A stretch of 64,000 nucleotides of DNA from Allobosea sp. Tri-44 (GCF_004123845.1 NZ_NBDP01000003.1:887084-951083); one strand, 5' to 3'; positions 30,199 through 40,137 are shown, counted from the first letter of the stretch. Notes: generated by a model not told the origin, from the sequence alone. Numbers and translations: made by a program.

Positions 30199-30534
30199 TC
30201 AAGCGATGAAACGGGCGAGCAGCACGACCAGGATCGCGCCGATCACCGCCATCGCCATCAAGTCGAGGAAGCGATGGCCGATGCTCGCCCGCCAGCCGGT
30301 GACACGCACGATGCCCTGCCCGACCAGCATGCCGAGCAGTCCGACCACAGCATGGCGCAGGAAGCCACCACCACCGACAACGAGGCTGGCGATGAAGCCC
30401 GCGGCGGTACCGAATGCGACCGGAGGCAGAAGCCTGGGCCAGTCGAGCGCGAACTTCCTGCCTGGCGGCAGGATCTCGACCTTGTCGTCGGGGACGACCC
30501 GATCGGGCTTGGGGGATTTGCGGGCGCGCGTCAT
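30199..30534 (-). CDS. GlsB/YeaQ-like membrane protein 2, with polar N-terminal extension
   Basis: A 111-residue protein. The first 28 residues are charged (MTRARKSPKPDRVVPDDKVE). Three hydrophobic stretches follow, with FGTAAGFIASLVVGGGGFLRH and VGLLGMLVGQGI, which resemble the YeaQ/YmgE glycine zipper, and the ending AVIGAILVVLLARFIA is nearly the same as the ending of the upstream neighbour (ATIGAIVVVFLARLIA). It is thus a divergent paralogue. Function unknown. Confidence 0.75.
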   Translation of the reverse strand: MTRARKSPKPDRVVPDDKVEILPPGRKFALDWPRLLPPVAFGTAAGFIASLVVGGGGFLRHAVVGLLGMLVGQGIVRVTGWRASIGHRFLDLMAMAVIGAILVVLLARFIA

Positions 30535-30580
30535 CGGCCGGATATGGTCTCAGCCGCGCGCGAATGCCAGCACCGACTGA

Positions 30581-30829
30581 TCAGGCGATCAGTCTAGCCA
30601 GGAAGACCACCACGATCGCCCCGATCGTCGCCGTGATGATCTGTGAGATCAGCGGGTTGCCGATGCCGAGGTTGATGCCCAGAGCCGACAGCAGGAAGCT
30701 ACCGACGAAGGCGCCGATCAGACCGGTGATGATGTAGCGGATCAGCCCGCCGCCACCCATGACGATGCTGGCGAGCCAGCCGGCGACGGCGCCGATGGCG
30801 ATGGCGACGAGAATGGCACGAAGGTCCAT
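30581..30829 (-). CDS. GlsB/YeaQ/YmgE-family small membrane protein 3
   Basis: An 82-residue canonical member of the family: three hydrophobic segments, AIGAVAGWLASIVMGGGGLI at the N-terminus, RYIITGLIGAFVGSFLL in the middle and a terminal helix. It is the first of the three tandem copies on the minus strand; the next starts 46 bp downstream. Glycine zippers suggest packing or oligomerisation in the inner membrane. No enzymatic motif is visible. Confidence 0.88.
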   Translation of the reverse strand: MDLRAILVAIAIGAVAGWLASIVMGGGGLIRYIITGLIGAFVGSFLLSALGINLGIGNPLISQIITATIGAIVVVFLARLIA

Positions 30830-30939
30830 GGCGATCCTCCCTAGGCAAGCGCCCTATCCAAACAGGCCTGAATGTTGCACGAACCGGTAGCGAGCACACG
30901 GGTGGCGAATGCTCCGGGCCCCGCTGCAACCGCCCAGCG

Positions 30940-31710
30940 CTATCGGGCTATGGCCCCGAGTGCCGCGACGGCGGAGCCGGCTACGGCACCACTGAAATTA
31001 TGCCCCCCTCCGACCAGCTGCAGTCGCGCAGACAGGCCTCGTGCCTGCGCCCTGGCGACATAGTCACCAGCAAGATCGGGACGGGTATTGTCATCTGCTT
31101 GCCCCGTAACAGCGACGATGGCAGTGCCGGAACCAATCCCGGACAGGTAATCGACCGGCGATTGCGAAGAAAAGCCGCCGCGGCGGCCGCGGCTGGAGTT
31201 CCAGGCGGGCACATCGCACGGGCAGGATGCCAGCACGATGCCGTTGATCAAGCCGGGGTAATCTCCGGCGATCACGGCGATCGTGCCAGCCCCACCGGAA
31301 TGCCCGAGCGCCGCGACGGAACGTGCATTGTATTTCTGCTTGAGCTCGCGGATCGCTCCGGCAACGGCGCGGTTATTGCCCGAGTGGAACGTGTCGCGCC
31401 GGCCATTATCGGAACCGCTACTTCTCTTTCCGGCGCGGTCGTAATAGCCGGGTCGCAACAGCGCGATCGCGACCACGTTCTTGCGCGAGGCAGCGAACTG
31501 CTTTGCATAGGAGTACATGTAGTCCGCCGGCCCACCAGCCGAGACGTCGCCATGAACGAAGACGGCGAGCACCGGCTGGCCACGACCCGCAGGGGGGCCG
31601 AAAACTTCATAGGCGAGCCCGTTCGCACAGGTTTCGCCGTCGCAGGCCTCCGCCGGCGCGGCGAACAGCGACAGGGCGAGAAGCATCCACCAAATGTGCG
31701 ACCGGCCCAT
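30940..31710 (-). CDS. Exported alpha/beta-hydrolase
   Basis: A 256-residue protein with a signal peptide (residues 1-22, ending APAEA). The alpha/beta-hydrolase core shows AVFVHGDVSAGG (oxyanion-hole strand), the nucleophile elbow GHSGGAG with the catalytic Ser, an Asp candidate in VTGQADDNTRPD and the C-terminal His in GGGHNF. Cysteines in ACDGETCANG and ASCPCD suit an oxidising periplasm. It lies 43 bp downstream of lpdA on the same strand, so it may be read from the pyruvate dehydrogenase operon. Substrate unknown; esterase or peptidase activity is possible. Confidence 0.82.
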   Translation of the reverse strand: MGRSHIWWMLLALSLFAAPAEACDGETCANGLAYEVFGPPAGRGQPVLAVFVHGDVSAGGPADYMYSYAKQFAASRKNVVAIALLRPGYYDRAGKRSSGSDNGRRDTFHSGNNRAVAGAIRELKQKYNARSVAALGHSGGAGTIAVIAGDYPGLINGIVLASCPCDVPAWNSSRGRRGGFSSQSPVDYLSGIGSGTAIVAVTGQADDNTRPDLAGDYVARAQARGLSARLQLVGGGHNFSGAVAGSAVAALGAIAR

Positions 31711-31753
31711 GATTTCCCCCTTGCCCGATAGCCTGCTCTAGCGGCGGCTTGTG

Positions 31754-33193
31754 TCAGGCGTTCAACACCTTGCCATAGGCGTCGAGCACGGCCTCCTTCA
31801 TCGTCTCCGACAGCGTCGGATGCGGGAAGATGGTGTGCATCAGCTCTTCCTCGGTGGTCTCGAGGTTCATCGCGACGACGAAGCCCTGGATCAGCTCGGT
31901 GACTTCCGCGCCGACCATGTGGGCGCCGAGCAGCTTGCCGGTCTTGGCGTCGAATACCGTCTTGACCATGCCGCTGTCCTCGCCGAGCGCCACCGCCTTG
32001 CCGTTGGCGACGAAGTTGAAGCGGCCGACCTTGAGCTGGTGGCCGGCTTCCTTGGCCTTGGCCTCGGTCAGGCCGACGCTGGCGATCTGCGGGTGGCAAT
32101 AGGTGCAGCCCGGGATCATCGCCTTGTCCATCGGGTGCGGGTGCAGGCCCTTGATCGCCTCGACGCAGATCACCGCTTCATGTTCGGCCTTGTGCGCCAG
32201 CATCGGCGGGCCGGCGACGTCGCCGATCGCGTAGACGCCCTTGACATTGGTGCGGCAGAGGCCGTCGATCGCGATCACGCCGCGGTCGAGCTTCACGCCG
32301 AGCGCCTCGAGGCCGAGATTCTCGACATTGGCGACGACGCCGACGGCGGAGATCATCCGCTCGGCGGTGATCGTCTGCTTGTTGCCCTTGTCGTCCTCGA
32401 CATGGGCGGTGATGGAGTTGGCCGACTTCTCGACCTTGGTGACCTTGGTCGAGGTCAGGATCTTCATGCCTTGCTTCTCGAAGGCCTTTCGCGCGAAGGC
32501 GCCGATCTCTGCGTCCTCGACCGGCACCACCTGCGGCAGGACCTCGACCACAGTCACCTCGGCGCCGAGCGTGCGATAGAAGGAGGCGAACTCGATGCCG
32601 ATCGCGCCCGAGCCCATCACGACCAGCGACTTCGGCATGGTCGGCGGTACCAGCGCCTCGAAATAGGTCCAGATCAGCTTGCCGTCCGGCTCGAGGCCCG
32701 GCAGCGCGCGCGGACGGGCGCCGGTCGCGACGATGATGTGGTCGGCGGTATAGGTGCCCTCACCCTTGGCGCCCTTCGGCACCGGCCCCTGCGGCTGCAT
32801 CGCCGGCTTCTTGGTCGGGGCGACCACGATCGTGTTGGCCTTGGTGAGCTTGGCCTCGCCCCAGATCACGTCGACCTTGTTCTTCTTCATCAGGAACTGG
32901 ACGCCGTTGTTCATCCTGACCGCGATGCCGCGCGAGCGCTTCACCACCGCGTCGAGATCGGCCTTGAACGTGCCCTCCAGCGTCAGCCCGTAATCCTTGG
33001 CGTGCTGGCCATAGTGCAGGATCTCGGCGGAGCGCAGCAGCGCCTTGGTCGGGATGCAGCCCCAGTTCGAGCAGATGCCGGCGAGGTGCTCGCGCTCGAC
33101 GATCGCGGTCTTGAAGCCGAGCTGCGCCGCCCGGATCGCCGCGACATAGCCGCCGGGGCCGGAGCCGATGATGATGATGTCGTAATCAGCCAT
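31754..33193 (-). CDS. lpdA: Dihydrolipoyl dehydrogenase (E3)
   Basis: A 479-residue flavoprotein that reoxidises dihydrolipoyl groups of the pyruvate dehydrogenase E2, passing electrons to NAD+. The N-terminal FAD site is DIIIIGSGPGGYVAA. The redox-active disulphide is Cys41/Cys46 in GICSNWGCIPTKALL, the variant seen in many alphaproteobacteria. The NAD-binding site is VVMGSGAIGIEFASFY, the second FAD motif is VKGVYAIGDVAGPP, and the C-terminal HPHPTLSE supplies the catalytic His-Glu. The start at 33193 fits homologues; an upstream extension does not. It is part of the pdhA-pdhB-pdhC-lpdA operon. Confidence 0.96.
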   Translation of the reverse strand: MADYDIIIIGSGPGGYVAAIRAAQLGFKTAIVEREHLAGICSNWGCIPTKALLRSAEILHYGQHAKDYGLTLEGTFKADLDAVVKRSRGIAVRMNNGVQFLMKKNKVDVIWGEAKLTKANTIVVAPTKKPAMQPQGPVPKGAKGEGTYTADHIIVATGARPRALPGLEPDGKLIWTYFEALVPPTMPKSLVVMGSGAIGIEFASFYRTLGAEVTVVEVLPQVVPVEDAEIGAFARKAFEKQGMKILTSTKVTKVEKSANSITAHVEDDKGNKQTITAERMISAVGVVANVENLGLEALGVKLDRGVIAIDGLCRTNVKGVYAIGDVAGPPMLAHKAEHEAVICVEAIKGLHPHPMDKAMIPGCTYCHPQIASVGLTEAKAKEAGHQLKVGRFNFVANGKAVALGEDSGMVKTVFDAKTGKLLGAHMVGAEVTELIQGFVVAMNLETTEEELMHTIFPHPTLSETMKEAVLDAYGKVLNA

Positions 33194-33269
33194 GGGAGGT
33201 GCCTCGGCTTTGTCCCCCCCGTTGTGGGAGGCGTTGACGTTGCGGGGCAAGGCCCCGGTTCAAATTCGT

Positions 33270-33962
33270 TTACGGGCCGGCGATCCGCAGCGCGGGACCA
33301 CGTGCCGGCAGCGGCAGGCCGAGCAGGCCGTCGACGACGGGCGCCAGCGCCAGCCCGATGGCGCGGGTATTCTCGGCGTCGAGATGGATGCCGTCCGCGC
33401 CCGTCACGGTGGCGACCGCTGCGGCATCGAAGAAGCTGGCGCCGATCTCGTCGGCGATGCGGCGGTAATAGGTCGCCAGCAGCGCCATTTTCTCGGGCGC
33501 GCCCTCCATGAAGAAATTGGCCTCGTGCTCGGGATCATCCGGCCTGCGCACCAGCGGCGGCGCGACGATCAGCACCTCCGGCACCGGCATGCCGGGCTCG
33601 ACCGGCGGGCGCTGCGCCACCTGCGCCAGCATCCGCATCGAGCGGGCAACATCGTAAGGCGCAAGCGAGTGCTGGCGCTGGCAGTCATTGGTGCCGAGCA
33701 TCAGGATCACGAGATCGAGCGGCGCATGGCACTCGATGAAGAGCGGCAACAGCGAGATGCCGGAGCGGTAGGGCCGCAACGGGTCCTCGAGCGCGATCCG
33801 CCGGCCGTTGAGCCCCTCCTCGATCACCGTGGCATAGCCGCCGAGCGCCTTCTCCAGCACCCGCGGCCAGCGCACATCGTCGCCGTGCCGTTCCGGGCGG
33901 TTGGCGATCCGGCCCCAGGTCAGTGAATCGCCGAAGGCGAGGATGCGGGCCTGGCGGGTCAT
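33270..33962 (-). CDS. SGNH/GDSL-family esterase/lipase
   Basis: A 230-residue hydrolase of the SGNH superfamily. Block I is AFGDSLTWG with the catalytic Ser, block II includes EEGLNGRR, block III is MLGTNDCQ, and block V is DGIHLDAENTRAIG with Asp and His. No signal peptide is seen, so it is probably cytoplasmic. It is inserted between pdhC (7 bp gap) and lpdA (76 bp gap), so it is expressed with pyruvate dehydrogenase. Members act as acyl-esterases or thioesterases. A role in acyl-CoA housekeeping is only a guess. Confidence 0.88.
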   Translation of the reverse strand: MTRQARILAFGDSLTWGRIANRPERHGDDVRWPRVLEKALGGYATVIEEGLNGRRIALEDPLRPYRSGISLLPLFIECHAPLDLVILMLGTNDCQRQHSLAPYDVARSMRMLAQVAQRPPVEPGMPVPEVLIVAPPLVRRPDDPEHEANFFMEGAPEKMALLATYYRRIADEIGASFFDAAAVATVTGADGIHLDAENTRAIGLALAPVVDGLLGLPLPARGPALRIAGP

Positions 33963-33969
33963 CGCCGCC

Positions 33970-35337
33970 TCACACCAGCATCGCCATCGGCTTCTCGATA
34001 TAGCCCTTGAAGGCTTGCAGCAGCTCGGCACCGAGCGCGCCGTCGACGGCGCGGTGGTCGGTCGAGAGCGTCACCGACATCACGGTCGCGACTGCGAGCT
34101 GGCCGTTCTTGACCACGGCACGCGGCTCGCCGGCGCCGACCGCCAGGATCGTCGCATGCGGCGGGTTGATCACCGCGGCGAAGTCCTTGACGCCGAACAT
34201 GCCGAGATTGCTGACCGCCGAGGTGCCGCCCTGATACTCTTCCGGCTTCAGCTTGCGAGTCTTGGCCCTTGCCGCCATGTCCTTCATCTCGTTGGAGATT
34301 TGCGACAGCGTCTTGTGGCAGGCGTCGCGAATGATCGGCGTGATCAAGCCGCCCGGGATCGAGACTGCAACGCCGACATCGGCGTGCTTGTGCTTCAGCA
34401 TGGCGCCGTCGGTCCAGGAGACATTGGCGTCCGGCACGGCACGCAGCGCCAAGGCCAGCGCCTTGATCACCATGTCGTTGACCGAGAGCTTGTAGGCCGG
34501 CTTGCCGTCCTTTTCGGGAGCCGCGGCGTTGAGTTCGGCGCGCAGCTTCAAGAGCGCGTCGAGTTCGCAATCGAGCGTGACGTAGAAGTGCGGAATCGTC
34601 TGCTTGGCTTCGGTCAGGCGGCGCGCGATGGTCTTGCGCATGCCGTCATGCGGGATCTCCTCATAGGAGCCCGGCGCGAACAGCTTCTTGGTCTGCTCGT
34701 CCGAAGGACCGGCCGCGAGCGGCGCGGCGGCGGGTTTGGGCGCTGCGGGGGCTCCAGCTGCGGGAGCCGGCGCGGCCTTGGCAGCCCCGCCCTGCTTGGC
34801 GGCCTCGATGTCCTTCTCGACGATGCGGCCATGCGGGCCGGAGCCCTGGACCTTGCCGAGATCGATGCCGGCGTCCTTGGCGAGGCGGCGTGCCAATGGC
34901 GAGGCGAAGGGGCGATCGCCGGAGACCGATTTGCCACCGGTGTTGAAGCCGGATTCGGCTGTGACCTGCGGCGTCGATTCAGGCTTGGCGTCTGCCTTCG
35001 GCGCAGGCGCTTCCGACTTGGCGGCTTCGGCCTTGGGCACCTCGGCCTTCGGGGCATCGGCCTTGGCCGGTGCGGAGACGCTCTTGGCGTCCTCGCCCTC
35101 GCCGGCGATCACGCCGATCACCTCGTTGACCGCCACATCGGCAGTACCTTCCGGCACGACGATCCTGGCGAGGATGCCCTCATCGACCGCCTCGACCTCC
35201 ATGGTCGCCTTGTCGGTCTCGATCTCGGCGATGATGTCGCCGGACTTGATCGTGTCGCCTTCCTTCTTCAGCCACTTGGCGAGATTGCCCTTCTCCATTG
35301 TGGGAGAAAGCGCGGGCATCAGGATGTTCACGGGCAT
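33970..35337 (-). CDS. pdhC: Pyruvate dehydrogenase E2, dihydrolipoamide acetyltransferase
   Basis: A 455-residue core subunit of the pyruvate dehydrogenase complex. The single lipoyl domain (residues 1-80) has the lipoylated Lys43 in ETDKATM. An Ala/Pro/Lys-rich linker (about 85-135) follows. The peripheral subunit-binding domain is ASPLARRLAKDAGIDLGKV, a second Ala/Pro linker follows, and the catalytic domain ends with the active-site DHRAVDG. The catalytic part also carries the CoA-site block IARRLTEAKQTIPHFY. It uses lipoate made by LipA encoded downstream. Confidence 0.97.
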   Translation of the reverse strand: MPVNILMPALSPTMEKGNLAKWLKKEGDTIKSGDIIAEIETDKATMEVEAVDEGILARIVVPEGTADVAVNEVIGVIAGEGEDAKSVSAPAKADAPKAEVPKAEAAKSEAPAPKADAKPESTPQVTAESGFNTGGKSVSGDRPFASPLARRLAKDAGIDLGKVQGSGPHGRIVEKDIEAAKQGGAAKAAPAPAAGAPAAPKPAAAPLAAGPSDEQTKKLFAPGSYEEIPHDGMRKTIARRLTEAKQTIPHFYVTLDCELDALLKLRAELNAAAPEKDGKPAYKLSVNDMVIKALALALRAVPDANVSWTDGAMLKHKHADVGVAVSIPGGLITPIIRDACHKTLSQISNEMKDMAARAKTRKLKPEEYQGGTSAVSNLGMFGVKDFAAVINPPHATILAVGAGEPRAVVKNGQLAVATVMSVTLSTDHRAVDGALGAELLQAFKGYIEKPMAMLV

Positions 35338-35390
35338 GGCATCAGCTCACTTTTTGATCGCTGAAAAACGCGTATCGGATCACAGAGGTG

Positions 35391-35789
35391 TTAGTTCGCT
35401 GCACAGGCACGGCCGCCTGCGGTCGATGGTCCACAATAGATCAGCGCTACTCCTTCATCCCGAGACCGGACCGGGAGGAGCATCATGTAGTCGAGCTGTC
35501 CGCCGCGATCACAGGACACGTGCCACGACGCAGCCTTTGGCCCGAGTGCTGCCAGGGATTGGCGAGAGTTGACGCACGATCGCCCCCATATACGCCGCGC
35601 GAGCTGATTGACCGCCTGCGCGCGGCTCGCCGGCACAAGACGCTCGAACTCGGCGTTGATGAAGGGCGCCGGCTTGACCATCGCCCTCGTAGGCGCTGCC
35701 ATAGCCTCCGCCGCCGGCAGCGCGCCGAACCCGAACAGACACGCGGCCAGCAAGGCACGGTTTCCGTTCGGTTCGCGGGACGGCGCCAT
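35391..35789 (-). CDS. Small exported four-cysteine protein of unknown function, inside the pdh operon
   Basis: A 132-residue protein I do not recognise. Residues about 11-31 form a signal peptide (ALLAACLFGFGALPAAEAMA). The mature part has four cysteines (GRSCVNS, WHVSCDRG, IYCGPS, GRACAAN) and a basic LARRIWGRSC segment. It begins 15 bp after the pdhB stop codon and ends 54 bp before pdhC, on the same strand, so it would be co-transcribed with a cytoplasmic enzyme complex although it is exported. Its cysteine spacing differs from the tandem pair at 2.3-3.3 kb. Confidence 0.7.
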   Translation of the reverse strand: MAPSREPNGNRALLAACLFGFGALPAAEAMAAPTRAMVKPAPFINAEFERLVPASRAQAVNQLARRIWGRSCVNSRQSLAALGPKAASWHVSCDRGGQLDYMMLLPVRSRDEGVALIYCGPSTAGGRACAAN

Positions 35790-35803
35790 CGGTCAGCCCT
35801 CTT

Positions 35804-37210
<1,407 letters not shown>

Positions 37211-37280
37211 GAACGCACCCGGAGTTCTGGAGCGGCCGCGAGGGCCTCGATGTCGGGGGAAGGAGGCTAGGCGCGACCCT

Positions 37281-38366
37281 TTAGGCCTGCGCCGGCTCCC
37301 GCAGGATGTCGGTCCAGAGCTCGGAGACGTCCGGCTCGGGATCATGCGTCGCGAATTCGGCTGCGTCGTTGACGATCTCGCGGACCTTGGCGTCGATCGC
37401 CTTGAACTCGTCCTCGCCGAGCTTGTGCTCGCGCGTCAGGCGGCCGCGCACCTGCTCGATCGGGTCGTGCTCCTCGCGCATCCTCTGGACCTCGTCCTTG
37501 GAGCGGTACTTCGCCGGGTCCGACATCGAATGGCCGCGATAGCGGTAGGTCTGCATTTCCAGGATGTACGGGCCCTTGCCGGTACGAGCGTGTTCGATGG
37601 CGCGGCTCGCGGCCTCGCGTACGGCGCGGACGTCCATGCCATCGACCTGCTCGCCCGGGATGCCGAAGGAAACACCGCGCTTCGAGAAATCGGTCTGGGC
37701 CGAGGCCCGGTTCACCGACGTGCCCATGGCGTAACGGTTGTTCTCGATCACGAACACGACCGGCAGCTTCCAGAGCTGGGCCATGTTGAAGCTCTCATAG
37801 ACCTGGCCCTGATTGGCGGCGCCGTCGCCGAAATAGGCCATCGATACGCGCCCGTCCTGGCGATACCAGTTGGCGAAGCCGAGACCGGCACCGAGTGAGA
37901 CCTGCGCGCCGACGATGCCGTGGCCGCCATAGAAGTTCTTTTCGCGGCTGAACATGTGCATCGAGCCGCCCTTGCCGCGCGAATAGCCGCCGCGCCGGCC
38001 GGTCAGCTCGGCCATCACGCCGCGCGATTCCATGCCGCAGGCGAGCATGTGGCCATGGTCGCGATAGCCGGTGATGACCTGGTCGCCATCCTTCGAGGCC
38101 ATCTGCATGCCGATGACCACGGCTTCCTGGCCGATATAAAGATGGCAGAAGCCGCCGATCAGGCCCATGCCGTACATCTGGCCGGCCTTCTCCTCGAAGC
38201 GCCGGATCAGCAGCATCTCGCGATAGGCGTGAAGCTCCTCGTCCCTGGTGAAGGTCGGGACGTTCGGAATCGCCTTGGCGAGCCCCTTTGCAGCGCTCTT
38301 CGCCGCCGTTTTTCCGGCTGCCTTCGCAGGCGCCCCTGCGTTCGTCTTCCGGGCGGCAATGGCCAT
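37281..38366 (-). CDS. pdhA: Pyruvate dehydrogenase E1 alpha subunit
   Basis: A 361-residue thiamine-diphosphate subunit that decarboxylates pyruvate together with PdhB. The thiamine-diphosphate motif is [19 protein letters not shown], preceded by [10 protein letters not shown] and GGSMHMF, with [14 protein letters not shown] in the region of the phosphorylation loop of eukaryotic E1. An Ala/Lys-rich N-terminal extension (about residues 7-35) resembles that of other alphaproteobacteria. The ATG at 38366 has GGAGG 8 bases upstream; a TTG five codons earlier overlaps that site and is rejected. It is the first gene of the operon. Confidence 0.97.
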   Translation of the reverse strand: MAIAARKTNAGAPAKAAGKTAAKSAAKGLAKAIPNVPTFTRDEELHAYREMLLIRRFEEKAGQMYGMGLIGGFCHLYIGQEAVVIGMQMASKDGDQVITGYRDHGHMLACGMESRGVMAELTGRRGGYSRGKGGSMHMFSREKNFYGGHGIVGAQVSLGAGLGFANWYRQDGRVSMAYFGDGAANQGQVYESFNMAQLWKLPVVFVIENNRYAMGTSVNRASAQTDFSKRGVSFGIPGEQVDGMDVRAVREAASRAIEHARTGKGPYILEMQTYRYRGHSMSDPAKYRSKDEVQRMREEHDPIEQVRGRLTREHKLGEDEFKAIDAKVREIVNDAAEFATHDPEPDVSELWTDILREPAQA

Positions 38367-38483
38367 GAACGGGTCCTCCAAGCTCTACTGCTTTGGTTGT
38401 AGAGGAAGGTCCAAGCCTTGGCGAGACGGGTATCTCGCACTGCAACATGAATTAAGCTATTGTTGTTACTGTGATAATATGAT

Positions 38484-38502
38484 TTAACCAATTATCGGTT
38501 AA
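38484..38502. promoter_or_regulatory. Inverted repeat in the AT-rich region upstream of pdhA
   Basis: TTAACC (38484-38489) and GGTTAA (38497-38502) form a symmetric site with a 7-base spacer inside an AT-rich stretch (about 38450-38540) that stands out from the GC-rich surroundings. It lies about 120 bases upstream of the pdhA start, where a promoter and operator are expected. The binding factor is unknown. Confidence 0.4.
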
Positions 38503-38603
38503 TCGACCTTTTTGCGACCATCGGCGGTAAAAAAAGCGTCCTCGGCGGAGCTGATCGCGCTGCCGACCCAGCCAAATCGGGTTGAACGTCGATTGGAGCC
38601 GGC

Positions 38604-38915
38604 TCAGCGCCCCATCACCACGACGTCGTTGCGATGGACGCGACCGAGGATGGCGCGGGCCCTTTCCTCGAGCACATCGCGATCGACGGCTTCGTCGCGC
38701 ATCAGGGTCAGGCGCTTCTCCCAGTCCTGCCGCTCGCTGGTCAATGCGGCGATCTCGGTCTCCATCTCGCCGAATTTCTCGCGCAGGCCGCCCAGGGTCT
38801 CGAGCCCGCGAGCGCCATGCTGCGCATGGAACAGGAAATAACCGACCACGGCGCTCGACACGAGGTAGAGCGCGAGGGTGACGAGGATGGAGCGGAGGCC
38901 GCGGCGGATGACCAT
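38604..38915 (-). CDS. ftsB: Septum formation initiator FtsB/DivIC
   Basis: A 103-residue bitopic division protein. One helix near the N-terminus (LRSILVTLALYLVSSAVVGYF) is followed by a periplasmic coiled coil (ETLGGLREKFGEMETEIAAL and on). It forms the FtsQLB subcomplex that activates septal wall synthesis. The ATG at 38915 gives the typical length; a TTG 17 codons earlier is less likely. In many alphaproteobacteria this gene stands just upstream of pdhA, as here, with a 237-bp gap. Confidence 0.88.
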   Translation of the reverse strand: MVIRRGLRSILVTLALYLVSSAVVGYFLFHAQHGARGLETLGGLREKFGEMETEIAALTSERQDWEKRLTLMRDEAVDRDVLEERARAILGRVHRNDVVVMGR

Positions 38916-38949
38916 GCGGCCACGGTAGAGTCGCTTGGTTGATGCGCCG

Positions 38950-40056
38950 TTAACGAAATGCGCCAAGAACGGTGAGCGCGGGGTCTACCGGGGCTGACTC
39001 ACCCCGCCCCAGCGCGATCAGGTCGGCTTCGATCCGGCGAGCGATCGGCAACCGATAATGCGCCGGATCCCAATAGTTCGCATCCTCGCGGGTGAGCACC
39101 GAGGGATGCCCATAATCGGCCATCACCGCCTGCTGGCGCGCTGCGATCGCGGCGATCTCGGCCTTGCAGGCCTCGAAGCGCTGCCAGGCGGCACTGCCCT
39201 CGCGCGGCAGGGCGCCGGCGTGCACCGGCGGTAGCACAATCAGGCGCCGCGTCGTGGTCGGAAAGGCGGCCAGCCGTTGCTCGAGCCAGGCGAGCGCCGG
39301 AAACTGCCAGCGCGCGCGCTCGGCGGCGGCGACCACCACGGGCGGCGATTGCGGCGTGAGGTCGGGCGCATGGCCACCGTAACCGCGGTAGAGATGAAAG
39401 CGTGCACGAGCGAGATCATAAGTGCCCTCGGGCGGGGTGAAGACCTCGTAGCCGTCGCCGCGCAGGCGCGCGGGCTGCAGGCCGAGCCGATGGGCGGCGA
39501 GGCGCAGCGCGATCTCGAGCGTGGTGAAGTTGAGCTGCTTTGGCCAGTCGTTCCAGGCGCTGTCGTCATAGAGCCAGGGCGGGAACGGCCGCGGCGTCAG
39601 CCGGCGGGCCTCGCTGGCCGCATCGGCCTCGCACCAGTTCTGGTCGATGCCCCAGATGACGAATTTCGGCTTAGCGACCTGGCGCGCGAAGAGACCGGCA
39701 ATCTGCGTCTGCTCCCAGGGCGTCGCCGCGTTCATGCCGAGATTGGCGAAGCGGGCGGAGAGCCCCGTCGACAGAAGCGCCGGATCGAGCAGGCGCAGCG
39801 TCGAGGTGCCGAAGACCGCCGAATCGAAGGCGCCGGACCTCACGATCTGCGGGTACATGAAGCGCTGGTTGAGATCCATCAGCGGCCGGGCCGGCTGGCC
39901 GGCCTGTACACGCGCGCCATAGGGATCGAGCGTGGCGATGAAGCCGAAGAGCAAAGCCGTCAACGTCAGCGCGGCGAGCGCGAACGCCTTGCTCCAGCCG
40001 CGCCAGCCTTGCTGCACACGGGTCGAATCCGCTGCTGTCCTGAGTTCCTTCGCCAT
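38950..40056 (-). CDS. Membrane-anchored SGNH-hydrolase-like protein
   Basis: A 368-residue protein with one N-terminal helix (AFALAALTLTALLFGFIATL) and a large external domain. VFGTSTLRLLDP looks like the Ser-bearing block I of DltD/AlgX-type SGNH proteins, NLGMNAATPWEQTQIA like block II with its Asn, and NYWDPAHYRLPIARRI like the Asp-x-x-His block V. That would suggest an acyl-transfer or esterase role on a surface polymer. This is an inference from motifs; the overall family is not one I can name. It precedes ftsB on the minus strand. The start is uncertain; GTG at 40113 would add 19 residues. Confidence 0.72.
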   Translation of the reverse strand: MAKELRTAADSTRVQQGWRGWSKAFALAALTLTALLFGFIATLDPYGARVQAGQPARPLMDLNQRFMYPQIVRSGAFDSAVFGTSTLRLLDPALLSTGLSARFANLGMNAATPWEQTQIAGLFARQVAKPKFVIWGIDQNWCEADAASEARRLTPRPFPPWLYDDSAWNDWPKQLNFTTLEIALRLAAHRLGLQPARLRGDGYEVFTPPEGTYDLARARFHLYRGYGGHAPDLTPQSPPVVVAAAERARWQFPALAWLEQRLAAFPTTTRRLIVLPPVHAGALPREGSAAWQRFEACKAEIAAIAARQQAVMADYGHPSVLTREDANYWDPAHYRLPIARRIEADLIALGRGESAPVDPALTVLGAFR

Positions 40057-40095
40057 CGACGCGGCTTCTGCCACGATGTGCCCGCCGGAACAATG

Positions 40096-40124
40096 TTGAC
40101 CGACGCGTCCCACCTGCCTATGTC
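40096..40124 (+). promoter_or_regulatory. Sigma-70 type promoter of tRNA-Lys
   Basis: TTGACC (40096-40101) and TATGTC (40119-40124) are separated by exactly 17 bases and lie 13 bases before the mature 5' end of the tRNA. Confidence 0.65.
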
Positions 40125-40137
40125 AGCGGCCCAGTGA

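Noticed and set aside
31751..33511. A 586-codon open frame on the plus strand
   Set aside because: It lies opposite lpdA and the SGNH gene, is rich in Asp/Arg/His/Gln, has no domain, and runs against real motifs on the other strand.
38484..38502. CtrA-type site (TTAA-N7-TTAA)
   Set aside because: The two TTAA words are 11 bases apart, not 7, so the canonical CtrA spacing is not met.
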